Shown: positions 1-12,997, numbered from the stretch's first letter. The stretch is DNA of 64,000 nt from Cymbomonas tetramitiformis (GCA_001247695.2 LGRX02016064.1:1-64000); one strand, 5' to 3'. Numbers and translations are program-made. Notes: generated by a model not told the origin, from the letters alone.

Positions 1-711
1 AAACATAACTAAATAAATTTCACATTAGTACGTGGCGAATCCATTCTCACTCATCGCGATAGATGTTCGTCAAGGCGTGCGTACTGGACAAAAACATTGA
101 GGAGTTGAGCAGACCGGTTGAGGATTATAAGTCCAATTCCGTTAAGCAGGGCCACTCCGTTTGCATTAAAAACAAGCCCCAAAAATCGGGCTCCCCATCG
201 CCACCTATGATCCTCCAAAGTAGCTTAAGGAGGGGAGGAAGGGTTGGGTGCACTATATCAGGCCGAGAATCGTGCGATTATAAATCGTTAAATCGTGGGA
301 TCATCGTTCGCTAAAGCGACGACGGCTAGCGCAAATAAATAATCCGTAACGTAGACTTCGGATGCTTTGAATCGTCTAGCACATACATGATAACGTGTGG
401 ATCAATCAGTAATCCAGCGTAGGATTGTATCGCGAAAACGCTCTTCATTGAACCTTGGAACGTCACTCAACGATACGATTTCCAGAAAGGTGGGCTACAT
501 CCTAAGAACTGTAAGGTGAGGGACTAAAGTGGACTCAGTTCCCCCCAATAACCTAAAAAACACCATGAGGGACGCCTCAAATCGGTGTAAGAAGACTGGT
601 ACCAGCAAGAAGCGACAACAACAAAGACATCAAAGACATATACAAAGGTATGCCCGTTGTGAGGTCACAACTCTCTTAAGAGGGGAGATCTGTCAGGGTT
701 ATGACCGATGG
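1..711. other. non-coding stretch, nothing recognised
   Basis: Only short ORFs with no protein-like composition are present. I see no RNA gene, repeat array or transposon end in this stretch. Confidence 0.5.
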
Positions 712-800
712 CATACATGTCATACATGTCATACGTGTCATACGTGTCATACATGTCATACCATGTCATGTCATGTCATGTCATATATTATTATGACAGT
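712..800. repeat. CATACATGT-type microsatellite
   Basis: A 9-10 base unit (catacatgt, catacgtgt) is repeated, then passes into a catgt/catgtcat run. Two copies of a tatattattatgacagtcg motif follow up to about 830. This is simple-sequence DNA; the ORF crossing it reads Thr-Cys-His repeats and is an artefact of the period. Confidence 0.85.
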
Positions 801-1317
801 CGGTCGTGTCATATATTATTATGACAGTCGACAGTATGGTCGATCATGACTGCACAGGTCGAGTCGCGTCATACATTTATGACAGTCGTCAGTACGGTCG
901 ACGATGACTGTACATGTCGCCAGATGATTATGTCATATCATCAGGCATCCTTGTCATCGAGAGTTCGTATGATTGAACTCGAAGATGGCAAAGCAAAGAT
1001 ACATCTTGGAAACAAACCAAGAACCATCTTTAGCTTTCAGCATGCGCAGAACTCGCATGTGCAGCATGAACGAACTAGTCGTTACTACCATGTTGGTCGT
1101 TCAACCTACGTCTCGGGTTCACAACCCAATGGCGGTACCATCTAAGATGATGGGTGACGTAGGTATAAAAGTGAGGAAGCGTTGTGCTTCAGCAGATCTT
1201 CTTAGAGAGACTGCACTCACAAACCCGCTCATCCGTACACTCGCATTGCTGTCCAACTTTGCAGTGTTTCTTTTGTATATTGATAATATATTCACGGCGC
1301 TTGTATCTACAGCCGTA

Positions 1318-1556
1318 TCATTGCCTCACCCCACCACAACATATCTAAGGCACAACGAGTTTTTGGAATGAAGAGAAAAAAGTAAAATCCTGAGAAAAAA
1401 GTCAATTCCGGGTTGTTTTTGGCATTTTTACGTGATTTTTGGCTCATGTTGCCTTATGCCTACGGTGTAATAATACTTTTTTCAGGTTTTAAGGTTGCCT
1501 TGCCTCACCACAGCCTATCTAAGGCACAACGAGTTGTTTGAATGAAGAAATGATCT
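1318..1556. repeat. pair of about 50-bp direct repeats
   Basis: The segment at about 1321-1373 (starting ttgcctcacc, containing tctaaggcacaacgagtt and ending gaatgaagag) recurs at about 1500-1551 with a few changes. The spacer is rich in A and T and contains nothing I recognise. It may be remnant mobile DNA, but no terminal repeats were seen. Confidence 0.6.
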
Positions 1557-2043
1557 TCATTTGCCTGATAACTCGTATGATTCGGGCTCTTTTCGGCTAA
1601 TTTTCATAATTTCAGATATATTTTTGATAATAATAATGCCTTAAGACCGTATTGATCACGCAATACGGTGCAGGCAGGCAGGCGAACCACCGCGACCACG
1701 GTGCGTATGGGGTGCTGGTGGTCATGTCCGACTTCTACCAGTTCCGGGTGTACCCCACCTGGTTCGCATTTGGCGGCGAACAAGTCGAAGGTCGCGTCCA
1801 TTCAGTCGATCACACTCCGCCTAGGTATATATATATATCCACCTTCTTCCCCCCTCAAGGAAGTGTGTGATATAAGGCAGTTGTCAATTGCCTGTACCTC
1901 ATAAATAGCATGCATTCCATATAGGAAGCATCTGTTACAGTTTTAGGGTTGTTGCCCGATATATAATCATGTCTGTGTCGAATACATCATGATATGTTAA
2001 TGCCAAACACGAAGTTTATCGAATATATAGTGGCATTTTAACT
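1557..2043. other. non-coding stretch
   Basis: Contains a short gcaggcaggcag run near 1670 and a tatatata run near 1826. No supported gene. Confidence 0.5.
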
Positions 2044-2285
2044 TACTTAATCAGCAGCAAAGCGCGAATCCCAACGGGCGACACAGACGAACTTCCGATC
2101 TCACGATCGCCAGACGCTAACGATGACAGTGCCACTGCAGTCGCGTACATTTACCTCGACGCCACCCACGCGTTATCGCATGGCATGTTGGGATGCCCTA
2201 GCTAGATGGGCGAACTAGCGAAGCACTGTCGCGCACATGATCTTACGGTCAGATGGTCTAGTGGAGATCTCTTTTTTTGAGATCG
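2044..2285 (+). repeat. dispersed repeat, copy 1 (partner at 36401-36625)
   Basis: About 235 bases starting at taatcagcag are nearly identical to 36401-36625. Copy 1 has an extra stretch near 2203-2217 (ctagctagatgggcg) that copy 2 lacks. The 3' end is a short hairpin, GATCTC - T-rich loop - GAGATC, in both copies, and both copies are preceded by TTAC-type sequence. No ORF spans the repeat. It looks like a small non-autonomous element of unknown class. Confidence 0.75.
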
Positions 2286-2449
2286 ACCGTGCCTAGTTAC
2301 CAATAACGACGAAACCCTTCGCAAACTTTTCAAAACCTCCAAGATACTATCATAAACGCTGCTCGCATGCATGAGCTCCAAGCCGACGCACCGAAGGCGC
2401 TTTATACACATAGTTGGTAGGCCCGCACACCGCGCAGTAACAACCTTAC

Positions 2450-2945
2450 CTCACATCGGTGTGTTTCATAATGGCATTCGGTATTTAGCACATTCGAGTC
2501 AATGTTTCGTATTTAACAGGTGATGTGTGTCTCCCATATTTAACACATCACATGTGTTTCATATTGAACATACAACGTTTGTGTCGCTCATATCTAACAT
2601 AATAAACCGATGCGTTCCATGTTTAACACATTAGGGCTGCGTGGGTCACATATTTGACACAAGATTCGCGTCTTATAATTAACAAATTACATCCGCGTTC
2701 CATATTTAACACATTCGAATTAACTTTCCATATTTAACACATTACACTCGTGTCATATATTGAACACATTAGAATCGGTGTTCGATCATAGTTAACACAT
2801 TAGTTTTGGGTCTCATATTTAACACATCATAACGGTGTACCATAGTTAACACATGAGGTCGATGCTTCATATTCAACACATTAGATTTGGGATCTTATAT
2901 TTAATACACGAGATTCGGGATCCCATATTTAACATATTAGATCGC
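2450..2945. repeat. degenerate AT-rich minisatellite
   Basis: The core catatttaacacatta recurs every 30-40 bases, about 14 times, with 5-15 variable bases between cores (for example near 2548, 2706, 2740 and 2816). Copies differ by many substitutions, so the array is old. No coding potential. Confidence 0.85.
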
Positions 2946-5515
2946 GTGACGTGTAAACTTGTAAACTTGTGACAGATTACATATATATGACATGTCATAT
3001 ATGATATGATAAATGTGTCACACATGGCATATATGGCATATTATTGCTTTGATAGGATGTGGAGAAACGTGTTCTTTCCATTTTCGGACGAGAGGAATAG
3101 ATGCACCTTCGGTGCGATTATCCGGGAATATTTCGTAATGATTCGTCATCGAACGCATAATTGTTAATGATAAAAAGCCTCCATGATGCGGTAACGCAAA
3201 TGCCAACGGAAAGCAGTCAAAACGTGCATTACATAGTCTAGGCAGTTTTGGCCTCTCTTCGGAGTCGGGAAAGCGCTCGTATATATACGTTCACGTGCTC
3301 AGTAATGTGATGTGGTGTATCGAGACATGGCAGTGTCATTGATTCGCGCTTTATCCCAACGACATCCCTGACAATGGTGACAACGAAGGTTCAACATTTC
3401 TTTAGTTGACGTGCACGGCTTCACCATGCGATATCAAGAGTCCACCTCGTATACGTATACCTCGACCAACAACTAGAACTACAGAACAGCATGCAGCGAT
3501 CGCTGCCGTATAGTGTGAGTCGCAATCTCGTCATCAGTTTGCTCACATTAACGACAGCAACGTTACAGTCTGTCCGTACGAATCTTTCGGGCATTCGCGC
3601 TGAGACCTCGCCACCCATCCGAGATGATGCGCAGCAAATATCAGTGCGCATTACGTCGAAGCCATCGCTGCTGACAGTAGTGGCCAACGGGAGCGATGCG
3701 GTGATGGTGGTGGAAGAAATTACGGATCGAGGTACGGTCATGATCGCGCATTGATAACTAACATAATAGGACGCAAACCAATATTGAATTGCAGCATTAT
3801 CCTTTATTAATCGTTACCCCGTGTAGGTCGTTCCAAGATGTGTAGCTACCATGCGCCGACCCAGATTCTGGCGGCGATCTTCCTGAATTGCTCGATTCAA
3901 TTCTACGATTCAATAATACACTGAGCTACAAAATATGTTATGTGTAGCTACAATATTGAGCTAACGCGGTGTGTACATTGTGCATATCTTGATCTTTACA
4001 TAATTCTGGCATGATGTGTGTCATCTGTCATGACAGCATGCTGCCACTGTCGCGTTATCACGAGTGTCTTGAGGCATGCGGGCGCCTGCCATATTTACTA
4101 TAGGAGCTAGCAGTAGTGTGCTACTCCCTCAAAGATATATGTTTGTTAGCTAGCGCGGTCGTCGGAACGCACCTATATTATATCGTGCACGAACCACGAA
4201 TATGAACAATGTCTTAATATCGCACATACGTGTGGTTGTGTGTGGTTGGTTGTGTGTGGTTGGTTGTGTGTGATGAGTCATGGGTCATGGGTCATGGGAT
4301 GGAGCTGTTCCTGTGGTACCTTTCTAACGCCGGTCACTGCCCCTTCCCCAATACGGTCGATCAGTATGCCTTTGCTTTAAGTCTGAAGGCTGAGGGGGGT
4401 GATAGCGAGTAGATATCCACACTCTGCATCTTCCCTTGGTTTGTGCGGGGATGGAGCACCTCAATGCCCACATTTGGTGCCAGCTTCCCTTCATCGTCCA
4501 TGCCGGCAATACTTGCAGTGCACATTTAGTGAGCCGCCGCGAGAGGCGGGGGCATGCCACTAGATGAATGCGCTTACTCCATGACCTGGGCGTTGGCACG
4601 CCACGAGTGATGCAAGGCATTCGGCAGTGACATGTACCTACTGGTCATACTATCATCCATATATATACTTCTTTTTCTAACAGTGTACAATTTGTATATT
4701 ATGCCTTTGTATATATGTGACCCGTACCTATGATAGGTGTCGTACTGTGACTGTGTTACACGGACACAAAGACCGGAATCGAATCTCCGTCGGTTGCTGT
4801 GTCACTTCATCTTACCCCCATCACATTATTATGGGACGGACCTGATCCAGCTCATGTGCTATATCTCACCGCAATAACCATCGGTGCGCAACCATAACTA
4901 TATGTTCTCGATGGCACATCCCATTGCAAAAACAATATTCATATAGTAGCATATTATGTGTGGGCTATTGCCTCACACCTCATGAATGATATCAGCAGTA
5001 TAAATCGTCGGTATTTGTAGGGTTGCACTTTATTGATGATTTCAGTATAGTAAATTCTGCTTGGCGCGCTGTTATATACGCTTTCAGTGTCTAGCATGAC
5101 TCTCGTTTTACGGTTGCATGCACCTCGGCTCTGAAACGTTACGGTCTCTTTCTGTGTGTGTGTGTGGCTGGTACACATTTCTTTTTTGTTGTGTTACGTA
5201 TTGGCTTATATAATGTGCTGATGCTGATACGAGATTACACAGTATGCAGCAGTAGACAAATTGACTACCCGCACGTGATTGCATGAAGAGTTTAAGAATC
5301 CCGGTATCGGGATAAGTACCTTATGAATGCTGACATCCAACATATTAAAAGTGCATATGTAAGTTGGGGCACATAATAAACAAGCATATTTGGGTCCCTG
5401 GTATATTATATCCTTTCCAGGTCTGGAGCCTGGTTTCTCACTGAGGAAAGCTAACAAGCACTGTAAATGGTTGCAACATACAGGTTTATTTGATGTGTCG
5501 TTGTCAACAAAGTTT
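2946..5515. other. gene-poor stretch with simple repeats
   Basis: Contains tatatgacatg repeats near 2980-3030 and a gtgtggttggtt run at 4229-4270. Short ORFs on both strands (for example 3421-3741) have no recognisable domain and no splice context. No supported gene. Confidence 0.5.
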
Positions 5516-5945
5516 GAGTCCACAGCGCCCACACACGCCTTGCTAGAGTCCATAGCACACACAGCGCCCACAGCGCAAGCATCGCACACCTTGCTAGAGC
5601 CCACAGTGCACACAGCCCGCACAGAACGCACAGCACCCACAGCGCACACAGCACCCACATCGCAAACATCCCACACCTTGCTAGAGCCCACAGCGCCCAC
5701 ATCGCACACAGCGCAAGCATCACGCGCCTTGCTAGAGCCCACAGCGCATACAGCGCCCACAGCGCATACAGCGCCCATAGCGCACACATCACCCACAGCG
5801 CACACATCACCCACAGTGCAAGCATCACGCGCCTTGCTAGCACCCACAGCGCACACAGCGCCCACAGCGCCCACAGCGCACACAGCGCATACAGCACACC
5901 TAGCACCCACAGCGCAAGTACGCGTCTTGCTAGAGTTTCAAACCG
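5516..5945. repeat. higher-order GC-rich minisatellite
   Basis: The basic unit is about 9 bases (cacagcgcc / cacagcgca). It is interrupted at irregular intervals by a second module containing gccttgctagagcccacag, seen about six times (near 5539, 5590, 5678, 5730, 5829 and 5926), giving a two-level repeat. Because 9 is a multiple of three, long ORFs run through it in several frames on both strands, including a plus-strand ORF of 254 codons from 5390. The Ala-Pro-Thr-His composition follows from the repeat, so I do not call a gene. Confidence 0.85.
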
Positions 5946-8380
5946 AGCAGCATGCATCTGATGCCAATTTGTATATTTCAACCCACAACAACATGTTCTC
6001 TCAGTGGACCATGACGATGTTGAGCAACCTGTCAAATGCCATCCAAGACATCCAAGACATCTCCGACATTGCCCAGATGATTGTTAGCTCGATGTGCGTG
6101 GGGAATACCTATGATGACTCAACATGTACGCCCCCATCACCTGGACATGCATGACAGGCAGATGCTGCCGACTGTGCACACATATGCAATCCTGACAGTG
6201 ATAACATAACCATACCACCAGGATCAAGTTGTAGTAAATTTTAAATAGTGCAAAGTTGCCAGATTATGTCAGAGCATATACAGTGTATCATACTAAATTA
6301 TGCGTCGTCCAATATATAAAATTACGGCTCTTGTACATTTGAGCTATAAAATATCTACATACAAAATCTTTTGCAGCTTCACCAAAATGTCTGCAGAAAA
6401 TACATTTTGTAGGTCATTAATATATTATATAAAGTAGCTCCCTCGGTTACTGTAAATCCCTTCACAATCAACATTTTCATAATCACAACTGATATTTCAA
6501 ATGCTGAATTGTTTTGGTAGCAACATAGAAACCGTCGGACCCACGGAGACTCATTTCCCGGATCCGAAGCGTTGAATCCTGAAAATGTTCTGGATGCATC
6601 TTGAATTTTGCAAGATGAGCTGGACCCGGATCCGTTGTCCACCCTGCTGGGTTTATTATCCCACCGAGCGATGACCCCCCCGGAGGCTCCGTCCGCTCTG
6701 AAGTGTTGTCCAAATTACATCATCAAAGAATCGGTGCCCAGGCCAAAATAAATAATTATGTACATGAAGACGGGTCATCCTGCACCACAGACACTGCCAG
6801 TCATCTGGACGTTGCTGGTTCAATTGCAAGTGAACAGGGAGCTGAGCTCCGGGATCCACACCACCCTTATGCCGCGGCGGGGGATACGCATGTAGATCAG
6901 AAAGAAAGAAAAAGCGGTATGCACAATCCAGCGGTCAGGTTTGTCAGGTCTGGTCAGAAAATCCGTCTGCTACATAACTGAAAAATGATGACATCGTGTC
7001 ATATCAGGTAGAGCTCTTGCTAGGTGCAAATTCAGAAATATCCTCACCGAACGTTTCTCTATAATGAGGCGCAACGCAACGATGCAAACAGGGTCGTAAA
7101 CAGCCAATCGTGTCGCACGGTAAACATAACTTTAATTACGAACAATTTCTCATCTGCATCTGAGGGCTGCCCTTGCCTCGGGTGTTTGCCCCCAGCTAGC
7201 GACAAAATGTAAAAGTCTTTACTGAGCGCTCAAGCCGGAGTTCTCTCAGTCAAATCATAGAGCTTTTTGCCTCATTTTTCAGGGTTCTCTTTCGGACAGG
7301 GTAGGGAACTAAGCTAGGGGTCATTTGTCCCCACAATACAGACCTACTTAACCTTCTTGTAGTCTTAATTGACAATAATGAGTGCAAATATGTTGACACG
7401 CGCGTTTGTTATGTATGTTCAAGATTGACTTGACAAATCCTCTGTGCGCCTGTCATCCCCAGCAAGAGTACTATTCTGATGCTTGCCCAATGGTGCCCGA
7501 AGTCTGTGTGCCGTGTGTGGTGGTCGTGCGTGGGAAGGTTTCCACTCTCCTCATCCCGCGCCCGATCAGAGCACTAAAAATCTCGCCCAACGGTGTTTGG
7601 TTTGTGTGTGCTAATTTCAAAGGGCAATTTTGCCATGATGGTATGATTATTAATAAATCTTCGCAACACCTAGGTTGTACACACATGATGCTGTGAAATA
7701 AAGCTCCGCTTCCCATCCGTGCGCTCTCCTTTGTATGATGTTATTGTCCAAAGCCTACCCACAACTGATAGGGCAAGTTCCTTACTAGGGTAAATTTCGA
7801 ATTCTTATCAAATCCCGCAAAATAGGAATCTCGGCCTACACGTGCAGAAATTGTGCCATTGTTATTTCGCGATCATTATACGACAGATGCACAAATTTCA
7901 CCAAGAATCACGAAAACTGTGGAGCCGTAGCCGAGTTACCACAACCCACGCTATTCGGGATATGTTACCTAAGATCTAGCGGACGGCTATCGTGTGTGTG
8001 TGTGTGTGTGTGATGGGGGAAGGTCTTGTAAACACATGCATGCCCGATGCAGGGATTGGGTTGACATCTGTGAATGTGGATGTTTTCAGCTGTGCATAAC
8101 ATGATTGTGCGTGTAAAGTTGTAGCAGATTGAGCACGTGCATATATATAATGCCTTTTGACAGTGGCAACAATCGGCATTGACCTAACACATGTCTAATT
8201 GTTTTCTAATCGATGTTCAAGGGGCGTAAAAAACCCATGAACACATTAGGATTACGGTGTGCAGAATTTCCAGGTTGTCAGCTTTTCCCACGACCTGGAT
8301 TTTTTGAATGGTCTGCAGGATCCAAAATCTGTCATTTTCCTAAACTGTCTTTTGATTGAATCCTACTTTTGGATTTTCAG
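5946..8380. other. non-coding stretch
   Basis: AT-rich sequence with no convincing gene on either strand. A (GT)n microsatellite lies at 7991-8012. ORFs of 60-96 codons on both strands overlap one another and show no recognisable protein. Confidence 0.5.
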
Positions 8381-9144
8381 ATGGAAGCTACCAAAGATAT
8401 ACCACCTCCCCAACTGAGTCCCCAACTGTACTGTACACTGACTCTCCCACCACCTCCCCCACCAAGTCTCCAACCACCTCTTCAACTGTGTCTGAAAGCG
8501 ATTCCAGCGAAAGCAAGTATTCCAGCGACAGCAATCGTTCCAGCGACAGTGTTTATTCCAGCGACCGCAATCATTCCAGCAACATCGACATCATCTCTCC
8601 AGCCCCTCCGCCCCCTCCATCTCCAACTCCACCACCACCACCTAGCCCCCCTCCTTCTCCACCGCCACCACCAAACCCTCCACCCCTGGAAGCCCTCTAC
8701 CACCCCTGTCCCCCACCGCCTCCGCTCCGCTCTCCGCTCCGCCTCCGCTCCGCTCCGCCTCCGCTCCGCCTCCGCTCCGCTCCGCCTCCGCCTCCGCTCC
8801 GCCACCCCCACCTCCTCCACCTCCTCCACCCCGCCTCCGCCACCCCCCACCCCCCACCTCCACCGCTCCACCACCTCCTCTCTCCCTCCACATCCCCTAC
8901 CGCCACCGCCACCTCCACCGCCTCCTCCTCCCCCACCTCCACCTCCTCCACCCTCACCACCACCACCTTCCCCATCACCACCACCACACCTAGCCCCGCC
9001 CCTCCTTCTCCACCGCCTCCACAAAGCCCTTCACTCTCCCCAGATATGAATAATGCTAGTTGGCACCATCCTGGCTGGGGCCATAAATTACGTAGTTTAT
9101 GGGGGAAATTACGGGATTGGGGCCGGATGACCCTTAACCTCTAA
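8381..9144 (+). CDS. possible exon of a proline-rich (pherophorin/extensin-like) protein
   Basis: The frame runs open from before 8381 to a stop at 9142. It begins with Ser-Pro-Thr repeats (SPTESPT, SPTTSPTKSPT), continues through a Ser/Asp-rich stretch, then PPPPPSPTPPPPPSPPP-type blocks, and ends with a short Trp-containing tail. SP(n) hinges of this kind are typical of algal cell-wall hydroxyproline-rich glycoproteins. A T-rich tract ending TTTTCAG directly precedes 8381 and could be a 3' splice site. No signal peptide or globular domain is visible, no other exon was found, and the neighbouring frame is also open through the low-complexity part. It could be a real exon or a CT-rich repeat. 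Confidence 0.35.
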
Positions 9145-9463
9145 CCTGTTACACTAATTTATTTGTCAAATACCTAGTCCAAGAAAGTAACGGGTGAGCA
9201 AGCCCGTGGCAGCACAGCTGCGGTTTCCCGGCTGAAAGCTGGGGGGAAATGCCTCAGAAACGTTTTGGGTATAATTGTAATTTTCTCCACTTAACAAAAA
9301 TGACATCCTCGGCTTCCATTAGTGGGAGAATATGATATTCCTCCATGATATTAACATGCATTATATCATGCCGATAAAGTTATGATAATGCAAGCATCAT
9401 CAATACATTATTCCAAATTGCCGCTATTGTGCTACTTACTATTGGTCTTAGCACTTGAACTCA
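9145..9463. other. non-coding stretch
   Basis: AT-rich, no ORF or repeat worth reporting. Confidence 0.4.
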
Positions 9464-10790
9464 TCAAATGTATTTCCGTTTCAACACAATCGACCACTCA
9501 TCATCCGCCATGAATACAAGCTTGCCGATTCTCTGCCAAAGGCGCCTAACCATTGATGATCTACCTAAATACTTCCCTCTGTTATGCACATCCGTGCGAC
9601 GAAATCTCCGAGGCTTCCCTTTGAAGTGAAGGTCAAGCGCCGCGGTCAAAAAATCATCACACTCAGTTGAGGCGGGCCCATTGTACTCGATGAACTCAAG
9701 CTTTCCTTCACATACTTATCTTATGCGATCCCTCTCGCGGATGTGGCATCGTCTATCTATGGTCTAGCCGATGCCCTCCATGACTGCCTCATTCTGTATT
9801 TTCAATGCACAAAGATGAAACAAATACAATAAAAGAAGTGCACATCCATACAAACTGTCGTCCATGAATAGGTCCTCCATGCATGGTCACTGTACTAGAG
9901 GCACGCATTATGCCACCTCGAAGCATAACCCTCCGTCACGCGAGCCACCAGCAACCGGGATTTCACCAGTCTGCCGTGCTGCTCCCAAAGCTCGTAGAAA
10001 TCTTGCAGCTCAATCTCTCCCACTTGAGCCGCCCAGTCGTAAAGATTCTTTAGTAGGCGCTCACCATCATGCGCAGATAGCAAACACGGCGATGAACAAA
10101 CGCCGAATCAAGTCCATGCACTTCGCCGTCCATGTGATTATTTTGCTCATGACGCTTGACGCGCTCCTCAAAGCACTGCCTGGACACATCGCACCACTTT
10201 GCCAGCTCTCTCAACGAACTGTGAAATGCAACCCTCCCTTTCCCTTGATGAGCTTAGGCGACAGTAAGATGCACGCCCATGTACGTCTTCCCAGCGAGTC
10301 GCTGCATGGTGCCCAAATAATAAGGGGAAGTTCTCTTCGGCGAGCTTATGGTTGTGCAACTCATCTGTGCGCAGCGTGTTCATGAACACGTCATGAAATA
10401 AATGAATTTCCTTCTCTTGCACCTACCAAGGTAGGGTGTTGACAGTCTGTCTGTTGGAAAAGCGTTATATCTTTAATGTGCCCGAGCAAATTTGACAATC
10501 CTAACGCCCGGATGACAAATGTCAGCCTCCGCAACTCTTTCAAGAAGTAGTTATTAGATTCTTCAGATGCCTTCTCCTTCACACGTTGCCGCATGATGCC
10601 TTCCGACAATCCTGTCAAATTTGCGCTCTCAACTTTTTGATTATACGTCACGATGATCTGACAGTTACCCGCAACATTATTGTGAACTTTTCGCTCCGCT
10701 TGGGCAAACCTGGCATCACAATGCGCCGCAGGGTTTCTCAGTGTTGTATGCGCTCCGCCATCTTTAGCACTTATTCCTCATATGCTTCCC
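9464..10790 (-). pseudogene. decayed ORF of unknown family, minus strand
   Basis: Four minus-strand ORF pieces follow one another in different frames (about 10790-10391, 10422-10168, 10083-9895, 9649-9464). They have protein-like, non-repetitive composition rich in Glu, Lys, Leu and His. The first two overlap at 10391-10422, where the reading passes from one frame to the next, as expected of a frameshift. I do not recognise the family; a transposon-encoded protein is possible, but no catalytic motif or terminal repeat was found. It may instead be non-coding. Confidence 0.3.
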
Positions 10791-12874
10791 CCTTGAGATT
10801 TTCGACACAATCTCAGCTGAATCACCCGCTATTTCTCGATGACATGTCACGTTTAGGGCTTTCCGTCACCTGACGCCATCCAATACCTTCTACTCTAGAA
10901 GATGTCCTCCATCCCATGATGACAACACCCACTTTGAGACCATATTTGTGCGCGCGCATACTCCTGCATGGAGCATTTCCTCCCGGTCGTGTCTGTAAGG
11001 ATCGATCTATAGACTGCCGCGAATCGCTTATATAAGCCTTGTATGCCCCGTCGTGCCGGGACACACGTCGTGATTATCACGGTCTGATTTAATTATCGGA
11101 TGCCTCCGATTGCTTGGCGCAAATCGCACATGACTGCGTGGTGGTAAGCCAGAGTGAACAATAAACATACTCCCAGCTCAGCATGTAACTTGAAATAGGC
11201 GCCGTCGAATGACATCCTAGTTGAGATCGCATACTTTCCACACTCAACGCGAGGGCGCCCTCTAACATACTGAGGATGTTTTGACGCACCCCCACGGCGC
11301 TGTGTCCCTCTGTAACGGGCGGACCTCCGAGGAGAATCGCCCTATTACAACCAACATCCAAAAACCACGTAAGCCGCTCAACAGTTGGTTGGCAAAACAT
11401 GCGACATGCGCGAGGCGCCCCCTCCCCCCTACCCTATAAGAATTGCTGCCACCGGACGGGAGCTTCAGATATGCAAATCGATTTTTGAAAAGTGTCACTG
11501 AATACTCTACTCGTGCTCTTTATGATTATATATATCATGTTGCACATTTCATGTCCCTCCCTCAGCATCGCAAGGGTCGGTACCCTACAGCAGCGCATGC
11601 TGCGCTCCCATCGACGCCCCATGCACCCCCCTACCCTATAAGAATTGCACCCACTGGAGCTTCAGATATGCAAATTCACTTCGTTGTGAAAAGTGGTGGG
11701 ATCAACTCTATCTATGCCTTACATATCGACACAAGTAGGTGTGTGTGTGTGTGTGCCACAAGGCGTGCTATCGATAGTTCAACTTTTCGCCAGTATCGAT
11801 ATGTAGAATTCGTCACTATCAGTCGATAGGTAATGTTCACATATCACTTCCAGTCGAGGCTTGATCCGGGGATATAGGTACCGGTCGACACTTGTTTGGT
11901 CAATATCAATACCAGTCGACAACTGATTTGGTACAAAATATGCATAAAGAACCACCGATTCTACATGTCTCTAGAATTATTGTGAGCTGTATATCGACCG
12001 AATTGGTTTTGCGCACGTTTCCATAACGATTTGCTGATTTTTTTGGGTGGACAACCGCGTAAAGTCTGTGACGGCTTGTGAATTGTCGTTATCGGTCGAT
12101 GACAATTATCAGCCGACCACGATTTGCAAGTTGTCGTTATCAGTCGACAGCGATTTTACATATCTTACTACCGATAGAGAGGAGGCATGCGGCTATTGCT
12201 ATCACTTGATAGCGAAAAATGCAGTTACCAAAAAAAGTCGAAAGCCACAAATGCAACCGATATCACGCCCTGGTGTCCCAAACCCCTTCCCATCAGGCAC
12301 AGAGGGGTGCCTGGAACCTACAGCCGCATAGGATTGCGGAGTCGTCGTGTCAGTTAACGACTCGTGGTGATAAGGGGGTTGACTTTTGCACAAAGATTAG
12401 AAATGCATATGATGGGATATAACAAGGGGATGATCTTTCATACCAAACGAGTACATGAACACGCGTGGACATGGTTACTGCATGAATATGCTCAAGGATA
12501 TATGTCAAACACACCTGACCACATAGTTAGCATCCCAACTACTTGACTAGTCAGTGCGTCGAAGTTTGGTCGACTTGCCGGCATTAGTAGCATAGGCTGG
12601 GAGATGTCAAATGGCTGGGTCAGGGCTTCTCAAGAACTTTCTTTTTATCGGAATGTGTGTGTGTGTGTGTGTGTGCTACCTCCTATCGTACCACGTTCAG
12701 AACAGTGATAAGCAAAATACGTACACACACACATGCGGCTATCTTGTTGCTGTGGTGTGTATTTGTTTAAATAGTTATTAGTCGTACGACTTCACTCTTG
12801 TTGAAAGTTGAACCCCAGCTGACCTACCGTATTAGTAATTTTTGTTGTGCTGGTATACCGCACCTGTGTGCCAT
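10791..12874. other. gene-poor stretch with short direct repeats
   Basis: A direct repeat of about 70 bases (cccctaccctataagaattg, later cttcagatatgcaaat) is present at 11425-11494 and again at 11625-11695. Between 11780 and 12180 short motifs of the type cagtcgac / gtcgata recur irregularly. (GT)n tracts lie at 11741-11754 and about 12654-12674. No supported gene. Confidence 0.5.
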
Positions 12875-12997
12875 TTAAATGTATACAAATGGGGGGGGGT
12901 GATTAATATCACAAGTGGTGCAGTAGTGTAATGGCTACATACCCGGCATGTAAACGAGAGACCAGGGTTCGATTCCCGCTGCTGGGCGCCTTTTTCC
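12875..12997 (+). repeat. tRNA-like (SINE-head-like) repeat, copy 1
   Basis: The segment from cacaagtggtgcag to gggcgcc resembles a tRNA. There is an A-box-like TAGTGTAATGG, a possible anticodon loop CATGTAA, and a good B box GGGTTCGATTCCC at about 12965, followed at once by TTTTT, a Pol III terminator. I could not pair a proper acceptor stem, and the anticodon stem has mismatches, so this is not a normal tRNA gene. A partial second copy with the same upstream flank (aaatgtatacaaatgggg) lies at 13183-13273. A tRNA-derived SINE or tRNA pseudogene is the best reading. Confidence 0.5.

Noticed and set aside
5390..6154. 254-codon plus-strand ORF of Ala-Pro-Thr-His repeats, and its minus-strand counterpart
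   Set aside because: The 9-bp minisatellite keeps several frames open; there is no signal peptide, domain or splice context.
8642..9024. Minus-strand Gly/Arg-rich ORFs
   Set aside because: Complement of the proline-rich CCT/CCA tract; no supporting start or splice context.
12913..12990. Functional tRNA-Thr gene
   Set aside because: A and B boxes are present, but the acceptor stem does not pair and the anticodon stem has mismatches; base 33 of the loop is not T.
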